Source: Oscillospiraceae bacterium
GTDB lineage: Bacteria > Bacillota > Clostridia > Oscillospirales > Ruminococcaceae
Length of the DNA: 10,557 bases
Direction of reading: 5' to 3'
Assembly (NCBI GenBank): GCA_030527085.1
Contig: JAUNBN010000028.1
Location: 1-10,557 of the forward strand
This document shows positions 1 to 5,646 of this stretch, piece by piece (the stretch's first letter is position 1; the number at the start of each line of letters is the position of its first letter). The notes under the pieces were generated by a model. That model was not told the origin of the DNA. It saw nothing but the letters and a program-made list of their open reading frames with translations, and ran no database searches. The translations under genes and the position numbers were made by a program.

Positions 1-428
1 CTGTGAACGGAGATGGTGAGATACCTCTCCTGCACAACGCTGTTCGTATTATGCGTTACCTTGGCCGTAAGCATCTCGTTATATTCGTTTCGGTAAGCAT
101 CCAGGCCGTCGTTTTGCTTTTTCAGCAGGATGGAGTTCTCGAAATCCCTGCGGTTGATGCGCTTGTTGTTTATGGTTATCTTTGTAGTCGCTCCGGAGTC
201 CAAAGCATTCAGCAGCTCTGAATAATCCAGAAACATCGCCGTCTTGTCCTCTCTGGAGGCTATGGCGTAGTTTATGTCCGAGAACCTGAGAGTCTTGCTG
301 AACTTGTTTCCGACTTGAAAAATCCCGTCCGGCCAGATGCGGCGGACGGGTATGCAGTCCTGAACCGAGCGCGGGACCGTGAACCTCTCGCGGTCGCGCG
401 CGAGCATGCTTTGCAGAGATTTAATCAA
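1..428 (-). CDS. VirB4/TraE-like conjugation ATPase, N-terminal part (runs off window)
   Basis: About 142 N-terminal residues are present; the gene continues beyond base 1. I translated the minus strand by hand: the product contains FTVPRSVQDCIPVRRIWPDG, then VGNKFSKTLRFSDINYAIAS and LDSGATTKITINN, which I recognise as the N-terminal region of Firmicutes VirB4-like ATPases that energise type IV secretion at the inner face of the membrane. The Walker motifs lie outside the window. I place the start at a TTG at 428-426, giving MIKSLQSMLARDRERF, because a full AAGGAGG lies at 444-438 nine bases upstream; the first ATG (407-405) has no comparable site. With this start the gene overlaps the end of the PrgI gene by 8 bp (TTGATTAA), suggesting translational coupling. 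Family identity is secure; the exact start is inferred. Confidence 0.9.
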   Translation of the reverse strand, partial: MIKSLQSMLARDRERFTVPRSVQDCIPVRRIWPDGIFQVGNKFSKTLRFSDINYAIASREDKTAMFLDYSELLNALDSGATTKITINNKRINRRDFENSILLKKQNDGLDAYRNEYNEMLTAKVTHNTNSVVQERYLTISVH

Positions 429-783
429 TCTTCAATTCCTCCTTGATGCCGGAATCTGCCAGCGCAATGGCGTAGAGATTATCTGCCTTGAAAACGAGAC
501 GCTTCGGGCAGATAAAGGCCGAGCGCAGAAATGTCAGCAGAAAGCGCTCCGCGCTCATTCCGTTATATCTGAAGAACCCGCACAGCGCGAAGGGGAAGGC
601 CGCGAGCACACAGGCCCAGCCCGCCGTTTCCACGCCGAGCGGTTCTTTCAGCAGAAAATACAGCGCCGCCGCCACGAGAACGGCGGCGAGCGAGAAGGCG
701 AACTGCCTGAGGGAAAGTCCGAAAAAGACGCTCTCCTGGTAGTCGCGTATCTCCTTGTTTATGCGAACTTCTATATCTATCAC
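421..783 (-). CDS. PrgI family type IV secretion membrane protein
   Basis: A 120-residue protein with the order typical of PrgI-family proteins: a short charged N-terminus (INKEIRDYQESVFFGLSLRQ), two membrane segments at about residues 25-46 and 53-71, then a short linker with FRYNGMSAERFL and a polar tail with PKRLVFKADNLY. PrgI proteins sit directly before VirB4 in Gram-positive conjugation clusters and are thought to correspond to VirB3, an inner-membrane channel component that works with VirB4. Here the gene overlaps the predicted virB4 start by 8 bp. The start is odd: the only standard upstream codon in frame is GTG at 783-781, with AAGGA abutting it and a TAA just upstream. Family members often begin just before the INKEIR-like motif, which here would need an ATA codon at 774-772. 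Function is inferred from family and neighbourhood. Confidence 0.9.
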   Translation of the reverse strand: MIDIEVRINKEIRDYQESVFFGLSLRQFAFSLAAVLVAAALYFLLKEPLGVETAGWACVLAAFPFALCGFFRYNGMSAERFLLTFLRSAFICPKRLVFKADNLYAIALADSGIKEELKID

Positions 784-798
784 TCCTTACTTGTTTTT

Positions 799-827
799 TT
801 GACGCACAAAGACTTGAAATATATATG
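799..827 (+). promoter_or_regulatory. Putative sigma-A promoter for the plus-strand membrane protein
   Basis: TTGACG at 799-804, a 17-base spacer and TATATG at 822-827 (or TATATA at 820-825 with a shorter spacer) fit a -35/-10 pair pointing to the gene at 873. The implied transcript would start near 834 and include the GGAGG at 861-865. The 90-bp gap also has to contain any promoter for the PrgI-VirB4 genes on the other strand; I see no convincing one. Confidence 0.5.
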
Positions 828-872
828 AACTCAAGCTAACATGGCAGCGGCCGAAGGAAGGGAGGCGCTCTT

Positions 873-1220
873 ATGTTCATCGTATATATCTGTGTCTTTG
901 CGCTGGTTTGTATCTGTTCTCTGGTGTTTCGTATAGCGTCGGTATTGAGGCTGGGCGTTCCTCTGCTCTACGCGCTCATAGCGCCGACGCTGTTCCACGG
1001 CTGGTTCGCTTCACACCCTGCGCTCGCAAACGGCATAGGCTGGGCGCTGCTCGCCCTCTGCGGTCTGTCATGGGTCTTGTCCCTTATCTCCCGCCTGCGC
1101 GAGCTCGCGCTGTCCCGCCGCGACGACCGCGCCGCGCTCGCCATGTTTGAGCGCAGGGTGCGGCTCGCCAAGCAGAGGGGCGAGGCTGTCATCAGCACGG
1201 AGGGCTTGTACAGAGATTAG
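873..1220 (+). CDS. Small three-helix membrane protein, unknown function
   Basis: A 115-residue protein and the only gene in the window on the plus strand. It begins with a hydrophobic helix (about residues 1-24), has two more (about 28-46 and 53-73), and ends in a basic tail rich in Arg, ending VISTEGLYRD. I do not recognise a family. The gene is supported by GGAGG at 861-865, seven bases before the ATG, a plausible own promoter at 799-827, and a hairpin terminator at 1239-1268 just after its stop. It lies head-to-head with the PrgI gene, inside a type IV secretion cluster otherwise on the minus strand. It could be an entry-exclusion-like or accessory membrane protein, or cargo that arrived with the toxin-antitoxin pair; the sequence does not decide between these. 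Confidence 0.7.
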   Translation: MFIVYICVFALVCICSLVFRIASVLRLGVPLLYALIAPTLFHGWFASHPALANGIGWALLALCGLSWVLSLISRLRELALSRRDDRAALAMFERRVRLAKQRGEAVISTEGLYRD

Positions 1221-1238
1221 AGGATTTTCTGGCACATG

Positions 1239-1268
1239 AAAAGACGCCGCAGCGATGCGGCGCCTTTT
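1239..1268. terminator. Bidirectional rho-independent terminator
   Basis: The arms 1239-1251 and 1256-1268 pair at 12 of 13 positions around a GCGA loop. The outer bases are AAAAG on one side and CTTTT on the other, so each strand reads a GC-rich stem ending in a run of T. It lies 18 bp after the plus-strand membrane gene and 70 bp after the minus-strand PIN gene, as expected for a shared terminator between convergent genes. It should also keep toxin-antitoxin transcripts from reaching prgI and virB4. Confidence 0.8.
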
Positions 1269-1279
1269 CCCCTGCAAAA

Positions 1280-1336
1280 CTATTTAAACTCAGAGTCCTT
1301 CAGCTGTTCGTCGAGATACTCTCTCCAACCTACCAA
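1280..1336 (-). pseudogene. Remnant resembling the N-terminus of a HigA/Xre-type antitoxin
   Basis: Directly after the PIN gene, the minus strand encodes MVGWREYLDEQLKDSEFK from a TTG at 1336-1334 to a TAG at 1282-1280. The pattern WxEYLxEQLKDxEFK is familiar as the start of HigA-type (Xre helix-turn-helix) antitoxins, where it normally continues into the DNA-binding domain. Here it stops after 18 codons. I see no clear ribosome binding site. The simplest reading is a leftover of a replaced or truncated antitoxin gene. Chance resemblance is possible because the match is short. Confidence 0.35.
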
Positions 1337-1338
1337 AG

Positions 1339-1737
1339 TTAACCGCCTCTCTCACTCAATTCCTTGAGAAACCCGGCTACCGAGACCACGAACGGATCCT
1401 TCGGGAAGTGCTTCAGATTGCCCGTAACAAGCTTCGCCCCGCAGGTCTTGGCGACCTCGTAAAACTTCCTGTCCTCCTCATCGGCAAAAGGTTCCTCTGA
1501 ATAATCCGCAAGGACAGACCTCCCGCTGCTCTCTATCCAATCCAGAAGCGCGCTTATCTCGCCCTCGGAAAAGCCGAACTTCGGTCTCAGGAGGACTTGC
1601 CGGTACTCGCAGAGTATGCGGTAATCGTAGCAGGGAATGAGCGCCCCGTTCAAAACCAGGCTCAAGACTCTGGCCGGAGCGCCGTCCCTCGACCACAGGG
1701 CGGAGACCAGCACGTTCGTATCTATCACTACAAGCAT
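1339..1737 (-). CDS. PIN-domain toxin of a type II toxin-antitoxin pair
   Basis: A 132-residue protein that matches the PIN family called putative toxin-antitoxin toxin component (COG1569-like) over its full length. It starts MLVVIDTNVLVSALWSRDGAP, giving the first catalytic Asp (D6) with T7 and N8. E44 lies in LCEYRQVLLRPKF, D86 and D89 in FADEEDRKFYEVA, and the sequence continues LVTGNLKHFP. These acidic residues are those that bind the metal in PIN ribonucleases, which usually cleave tRNA, rRNA or mRNA when free of antitoxin. The gene begins 9 bp after the antitoxin stop, with a weak AGGCGG-like site upstream, fitting lower toxin than antitoxin translation. In this setting it probably stabilises the mobile element. 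The RNA target cannot be told from sequence. Confidence 0.88.
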   Translation of the reverse strand: MLVVIDTNVLVSALWSRDGAPARVLSLVLNGALIPCYDYRILCEYRQVLLRPKFGFSEGEISALLDWIESSGRSVLADYSEEPFADEEDRKFYEVAKTCGAKLVTGNLKHFPKDPFVVSVAGFLKELSERGG

Positions 1738-1746
1738 AATGCCCGC

Positions 1747-2022
1747 CTACTCGCCGCGCCGGGCCGCGGCTATCTCGGCTTCTATCTCGTCAGGACTCAT
1801 GAAGCCCCTTTCAGCCGCTTTTGAGCGCATGGAATTAAAGGCGATGGCCGCCTTTGCCTGCCTCACCGCCTTAAGAGTTTCCTCAAAGCTGCCGTCCGTG
1901 ATGTCGAGCATGATGGCCGCGGGCTTGCCGTTGTTCGTTATAACCACCTCTCCGTCCTTGGAGAGGTTTTCCCAGATGCTCTTGGGCGTGTTTCTCAAAT
2001 CTCTTACAGTGTAGAAATTCAT
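1747..2022 (-). CDS. Phd/YefM-type antitoxin
   Basis: A 91-residue protein beginning MNFYTVRDLRNTPKSIWENL and continuing DGEVVITNNGKPAAIMLDI, the signature N-terminal DNA-binding fold of Phd/YefM antitoxins. The acidic and alanine-rich C-terminus (about residues 45-91) is expected to wrap around and block the PIN toxin encoded 9 bp downstream. The open frame extends to 2085, but the ATG at 2022-2020 is preferred: the protein then starts at the family motif, GAGG lies at 2034-2031, and the promoter at 2041-2070 falls upstream. Phd-type proteins normally repress their own operon; the inverted repeat around this promoter fits that. Its combination with a PIN toxin is common. Confidence 0.87.
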   Translation of the reverse strand: MNFYTVRDLRNTPKSIWENLSKDGEVVITNNGKPAAIMLDITDGSFEETLKAVRQAKAAIAFNSMRSKAAERGFMSPDEIEAEIAAARRGE

Positions 2023-2039
2023 CTCTTTCACCTCAACAA

Positions 2040-2079
2040 CATAATACACCAAACGCCGCACTATTGTCAACGTATTATG
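2040..2079. promoter_or_regulatory. Candidate operator dyad for the toxin-antitoxin operon
   Basis: CATAATAC at 2040-2047 and its exact reverse complement GTATTATG at 2072-2079 flank the promoter; the first covers the -10 box and the second lies upstream of the -35. A further ATTATGC copy lies at 2084-2090, so upstream there are two ATTATGC units 11 bp apart. Such repeats are typical binding sites for Phd/YefM dimers that autoregulate. Binding itself is inferred. Confidence 0.5.
2041..2070 (-). promoter_or_regulatory. Sigma-A promoter of the toxin-antitoxin operon
   Basis: On the minus strand TTGACA (2070-2065) is followed after 18 bases by TATTAT (2046-2041), a near-consensus promoter. Transcription would start near 2034, only about a dozen bases before the antitoxin ATG at 2022, so the 5' leader is very short and the GAGG at 2034-2031 would be at the RNA end. 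Confidence 0.75.
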
Positions 2080-2107
2080 CCCCATTATGCTCTCTTTATT
2101 CTTATTA

Positions 2108-2956
2108 TCAACCCAGTCCCATCAGCTCCCTTATGACCCTGTCGCTCATCTTAACGCAGCCCACGAGCACCAGCATGGAGAAGAGCAGCTCGCCTACATA
2201 GTTCCACACGACTGTAACAGTCGCGAGCGAGGCGTCGGCGATGGCAGGGGGACTTGCGGCAAAGGCAGAGTATATGACGCAGGCCAGCAATATTATGCAG
2301 CCTTCCAGACAGATGGCTGCGTAGCTTTTCAAAAAAGCCTTCCCTATACCGCTCGTAGGCTCGCCCGCGAAGGCCGCGAGCGGCAGGGGAGATATGGCGG
2401 TCGCCATAAAGAGCTTGAAAAATCTCGCGTATACCGTGAGCAGCATGACGAGCGACAGCACCCAGATGAAGAGACTGCCGAGCAGCGTCACGAGCCACAG
2501 CGGTATGCTGTCCCAAAACCCTACCTCGTTTATCTTGGTAACTATCTCGTCGGGCAGGGACAGGGCCGTACCCGCGCTCAAGCCCGACGCGGACATTATG
2601 GTGCTTATGGCTCCCTGCGCTATGGAAAACAGAGCCAGCATGAGGTCGAGCCCGTAGGTAACCGCCGCCTTTGCCAGAGCGAAGCGCACAAAGAGCTTGA
2701 GCGCGTGCTCGGGCTTCTTCAGCTCCGCGAAGCTCCCGCAGGTCTTTACCACCCCCGATACGAAGAAGAGCACGAGCAGGGCGAAGCCCACGCCCTTAAG
2801 CGCCTCGTTTATACTCACTATGGTCGTCCAGATACCGCCGCCCTTGAATTCCTCGGGCGAGGCCGTGAGCAGCCCCCATATCTCAGTGAGCTTGTCGTTC
2901 CAGGTCCTGAGCGCCGAGTTGAGATTGTCTACTATCCAGCTGCCGCTTGAGCCCAT
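2108..2956 (-). CDS. VirB6/TrbL-like polytopic conjugation membrane protein
   Basis: A 282-residue protein with about six hydrophobic segments, near residues 53-70, 97-118, 153-177, 182-198, 214-234 and 249-267. This fits TrbL/VirB6-like inner-membrane channel proteins of Gram-positive conjugation systems. Recognisable stretches are WIVDNLNSALRTWNDKLTEIW at the start, the central YARFFKLFMATAISPLPLAA, and GKAFLKSYAAICLEGC. VirB6 proteins form part of the membrane channel through which DNA passes. An AAAGGAGG site lies nine bases before the ATG. The gene follows the pilin gene after 37 bp, as in Tn1549/CTn-type elements. In related clusters the next genes would be PrgI and VirB4; here about 1.3 kb of toxin-antitoxin and membrane-protein DNA intervenes. 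Family identity is strong; helix boundaries are by eye. Confidence 0.88.
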   Translation of the reverse strand: MGSSGSWIVDNLNSALRTWNDKLTEIWGLLTASPEEFKGGGIWTTIVSINEALKGVGFALLVLFFVSGVVKTCGSFAELKKPEHALKLFVRFALAKAAVTYGLDLMLALFSIAQGAISTIMSASGLSAGTALSLPDEIVTKINEVGFWDSIPLWLVTLLGSLFIWVLSLVMLLTVYARFFKLFMATAISPLPLAAFAGEPTSGIGKAFLKSYAAICLEGCIILLACVIYSAFAASPPAIADASLATVTVVWNYVGELLFSMLVLVGCVKMSDRVIRELMGLG

Positions 2957-2993
2957 GTCAGGCCGCCTCCTTTCCTGCGGATAAACACCTCGC

Positions 2994-3308
2994 TCATCCG
3001 GTTATGAGGGTCAGGATTTCTTTTGTGAAGGTTATAATTATCCCGCCCGCTACGGTGAGCATGCCGTTGGCCCTCTGTCCGGGGTCGTGGCTCTTGAGCG
3101 AGAGCCCGAGCTGCAGGATGCCGAAGCCCAGCAGTATGAGACCTATGGCGCGGATGATGGAAAAGATAAAATCTGACAGATTGTTTATGACCGTTATGGG
3201 GTCGTTTGAAGCGGCGAAGGCCGTGGGAACGAAGAGCGTCAGTGTAAGGACGCTCAGCGTCCACAGCGCGAAGAGCGTTTTCGCCCGCTTACTCATGGAA
3301 TGCTTCAT
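2994..3308 (-). CDS. VirB2/TrbC-like pilin subunit
   Basis: A 104-residue precursor starting MKHSMSKRAKTLF. It has a basic N-terminus, a hydrophobic segment, and a likely signal-peptidase site after residue 32 (VPTAFA before ASNDP), leaving a mature protein of about 72 residues. The mature part has two hydrophobic helices separated by a polar loop (LSLKSHDPGQRANG), the layout of VirB2-type pilins or channel subunits. The pattern NNLSDFIFSIIRAIG is familiar from this position in clostridial conjugative elements. An ATG at 3308 is preferred over the longer frame to 3353 because AAGGAG lies at 3324-3319, ten bases upstream. The gene overlaps the 3' end of virD4 by 20 bp. Whether a true pilus forms in Gram-positive hosts is unknown. 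Confidence 0.82.
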   Translation of the reverse strand: MKHSMSKRAKTLFALWTLSVLTLTLFVPTAFAASNDPITVINNLSDFIFSIIRAIGLILLGFGILQLGLSLKSHDPGQRANGMLTVAGGIIITFTKEILTLITG

Positions 3309-5037
3309 TTTTGTTATTCTCCTTGTCTTGTTCAAATTGTGTTTGCTCCTCAAAGAGCGGCTGCCCGTAGTCGAGCTCGCCCGAGCGGCGGTGCAGGTAG
3401 CGCACCGCGCCTCCGAGCGAGGACTTGCGGATATTCCTGTGGCGCATGAGGTCGTACTTCAGATCCATAACAGGCTGCGCGCCGCGAATAAAGAGGATGG
3501 CATAGCGGTTGTCCAGCAATCGCACCTCGTCGGGCGTGAGCAGCTCTCGCCCGTGCTTTTGCTCGTTTGCAGACCAACTGCCGCTTCTGCCTTTGGTCTC
3601 GTTATGAGTTTTGAGCGTGATGGAGCTCTTGCCGAGAGATTCGCTTATATATTTATGCGTGCTCGCCTCGTTGCCGCCGAGATAGAGGACGGTATCCGAG
3701 TTGCCGGGTATGGTCTCCCAGCTGTCCTTATATAATTCCTTTATCTGCGCCATGTTCTGTATGATGGTAGAGGCGGAGATATTGCGGCTGCGCATAGTGG
3801 CGAGCTCCCTCGTGAAGCCGGGCAGCGGCATGCACGCGAACTCGTCGAGGATGAAGCGGACGTGGCGCGGCAGCTCGCCGTGATGTATCCGGTCCGCGCT
3901 GTAGTAGAGGGCCTGAAAGGCCTGGGCGTAAAGTATGCTCACGAGGAAGTTGAAGCTCGCGTCGTTGTCCGGAATGACCGCGAAGAGGATGCGCTTCTTC
4001 TCGCCGAGACCGTAAAGGTCCATTTCATCCTTTTGCGTTATCCGCGCTATCTGCGGGATGTTGAAGGGCGCGAGCCGCACGGCAGTGGAAATGAGTATGG
4101 ATTTCGCGGTCTTGCCCGCCGCCATCTTAAAGACCTTGTACTGTCTCACGGCTATATGCTCGGGCTGCTCGCGCTCAAGGGAATTGAAGAGCATATCCAG
4201 AGGCGAGATGTGGTTCTCGTTATCCTCCTTGACCTCCGCGTGTTCGAGCAGTCGCGTGACCATGGGGAAGTTCTGCTCGTGCTCGGGAGCCTCGTGGAAC
4301 AGCAGCAGGATGAGAGCCTGCAGCAGCGCTGTTTCGGCCTTTACCCAGAAAGGGTCGGACTCGTGTGAGTTCTTGGGCGTGGTGGCGGAGATGAGGTTGG
4401 TGACGAGTTTAAGTACGTCCTTGTCGTCCCTCAGATAGACAAAGGGGTTGTAGCAGTCGGACTGCTCGAAGTTCACGAGGTCGAGCACCCGGACGTCATA
4501 GCCCTGAGCCTTGAAGAAGGCGCCCGTGGCCGTTAGAAGCTCGGACTTCGGGTCTGTGACGACATAGTTTGTATTCGCTTCGAGGAGGTTGGGCAGGGCG
4601 TAGCCGCGGGTTTTCGCGGCTCCCGAGCCGCCTATGACCAGGACGTTGAGGTTTCGCTTGTGCCTGTGCGTATCCAGCCCCAGCCTGACGTGCTGTGTGA
4701 GCAGGATATTCTCCTTTTGAGCGAAGATTCTGTTCACCTGTCCGGGCGAGCCCCAGCTCGCGGAGCCGTGCTCCTCGCCGTCCCGCCTGTGCTTTTGAGC
4801 GTCCAGATAGACTGAAACGGAGAGCCAGTATGCCGCGGAAAATACAAGCAGCGTGAGCGCGCTCTTATCTGTCCAGCGAATGGCGAGAGGGGAAGAGAGC
4901 GCTGAGGCGAGGTTTTCCAAAAGCCGCGGCAGGCCTCCGCCGTCCAGAGACTGCGCCGTGAGCAGCGCGAGCCAAATTACCGGGATAAAGAGAAAAGCGC
5001 AGAGGAGTTTATCCTCTGCGCCCTTGTTATATTTCAT
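3289..5037 (-). CDS. VirD4/TraG-type coupling ATPase
   Basis: A 582-residue type IV coupling protein that links the relaxase-DNA complex to the membrane channel. Two membrane helices lie at about residues 11-29 and 58-78, followed by the cytosolic ATPase. The Walker A region is at 136-143 (GGSGAAKT) in NVLVIGGSGAAKTRGYALPN, followed by YVVTDPKSELL. The Walker B region is FILDEF at 395-400, and later motifs include MRSRNISASTIIQNMAQ and LYLGGNEASTHKYIS, all typical of VirD4/TraG. The invariant Gly before the Walker A lysine is Ala here (A141, codon GCG at 4617-4615). The start is an ATG only 3 bp after the pcfB stop. The acidic C-terminal tail (DKENNKNEAFHE) overlaps the pilin start. The position after relaxase and PcfB matches pCF10 and Tn1549-like clusters. 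Confidence 0.95.
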   Translation of the reverse strand: MKYNKGAEDKLLCAFLFIPVIWLALLTAQSLDGGGLPRLLENLASALSSPLAIRWTDKSALTLLVFSAAYWLSVSVYLDAQKHRRDGEEHGSASWGSPGQVNRIFAQKENILLTQHVRLGLDTHRHKRNLNVLVIGGSGAAKTRGYALPNLLEANTNYVVTDPKSELLTATGAFFKAQGYDVRVLDLVNFEQSDCYNPFVYLRDDKDVLKLVTNLISATTPKNSHESDPFWVKAETALLQALILLLFHEAPEHEQNFPMVTRLLEHAEVKEDNENHISPLDMLFNSLEREQPEHIAVRQYKVFKMAAGKTAKSILISTAVRLAPFNIPQIARITQKDEMDLYGLGEKKRILFAVIPDNDASFNFLVSILYAQAFQALYYSADRIHHGELPRHVRFILDEFACMPLPGFTRELATMRSRNISASTIIQNMAQIKELYKDSWETIPGNSDTVLYLGGNEASTHKYISESLGKSSITLKTHNETKGRSGSWSANEQKHGRELLTPDEVRLLDNRYAILFIRGAQPVMDLKYDLMRHRNIRKSSLGGAVRYLHRRSGELDYGQPLFEEQTQFEQDKENNKNEAFHE

Positions 5038-5040
5038 ACA

Positions 5041-5646
5041 CTACCTCGCTTTGCCCTTTTTAGATATATCCTTGGCCGGAACGGACAGGGCGGCACTCCC
5101 TACGAGCTGCTCTTTCATCCGCGAGAGCTTAGCCAGCAAGGAGGGCTTCTCACTCCTGCTCTCTTTCCCTGTTTCTCGCGTAGAGGAGATGTCTCTTGTA
5201 TCTCGCGAGCTTCGTTCCGACCGAGACTCTTTTTTTGGCTCGGGGTCCTCCTTCGTTATGTTCATATTATTCTGTTTTGGGAAATACTCTATCTTCTCGA
5301 ACGCCATATTAGCGCGCTCTACCTCGGTGACGGGAATGACGAGGCTTACAAGCCCCTCCTTCTTTCTGTCCCAAACAGCCGAATACAGCACAGCGTATTT
5401 CCTGCACTCTTTTTTGAATGCCCTGAACTGCTCGCGCGTAAGCTTGAACACGCGCAGGTCCCGCGTCTCGCGGAACATGCGCGGCATGTTTATCTTGCCG
5501 TATACCTTCTTGTGGTTTTTAAGGCAGGCGAGCAGCAGGGCGAGCCCGTTTTTAAGAGCCGAGCCGCCGAGACGCACAGCCATCTCGCCGCCGTCGAGCG
5601 CGAGCCGCATTACTTTATCCGCGGCGTCACCCTCTCCAATGTTCAT
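5041..5646 (-). CDS. PcfB-like DUF3801 relaxosome/coupling accessory protein
   Basis: A 201-residue protein. Residues 1-125 match the DUF3801/PcfB type: ADKVMRLALDGGEMAVRLGG, then LLACLKNHKKVYGK and KLTREQFRAFKKECRKYAVLY, ending in VERANMAFEKIEYF. In plasmid pCF10, PcfB helps dock the relaxase-DNA complex to the coupling protein, so a similar adaptor role is likely here. The C-terminal 75 residues are a charged, low-complexity stretch of Ser, Arg and Glu, probably disordered. An AAGGAGGT site lies eight bases before the ATG. The start lies 20 bp inside the end of the relaxase gene, and virD4 starts 3 bp after the stop, so the three proteins are likely made together. Function is by family and context. 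Confidence 0.85.
   Translation of the reverse strand: MNIGEGDAADKVMRLALDGGEMAVRLGGSALKNGLALLLACLKNHKKVYGKINMPRMFRETRDLRVFKLTREQFRAFKKECRKYAVLYSAVWDRKKEGLVSLVIPVTEVERANMAFEKIEYFPKQNNMNITKEDPEPKKESRSERSSRDTRDISSTRETGKESRSEKPSLLAKLSRMKEQLVGSAALSVPAKDISKKGKAR

Noticed and set aside
2023..2085. Longer antitoxin starting at 2085
   Set aside because: This would place the promoter inside the coding region and add 21 residues not typical of Phd/YefM proteins; the ATG at 2022 has a ribosome binding site.
2087..2950. A 287-codon plus-strand open frame opposite virB6
   Set aside because: Its composition (many Gln, Glu, Arg, His and Tyr) is what antisense of a hydrophobic membrane protein gives, and the minus-strand reading is a clear VirB6-like protein.
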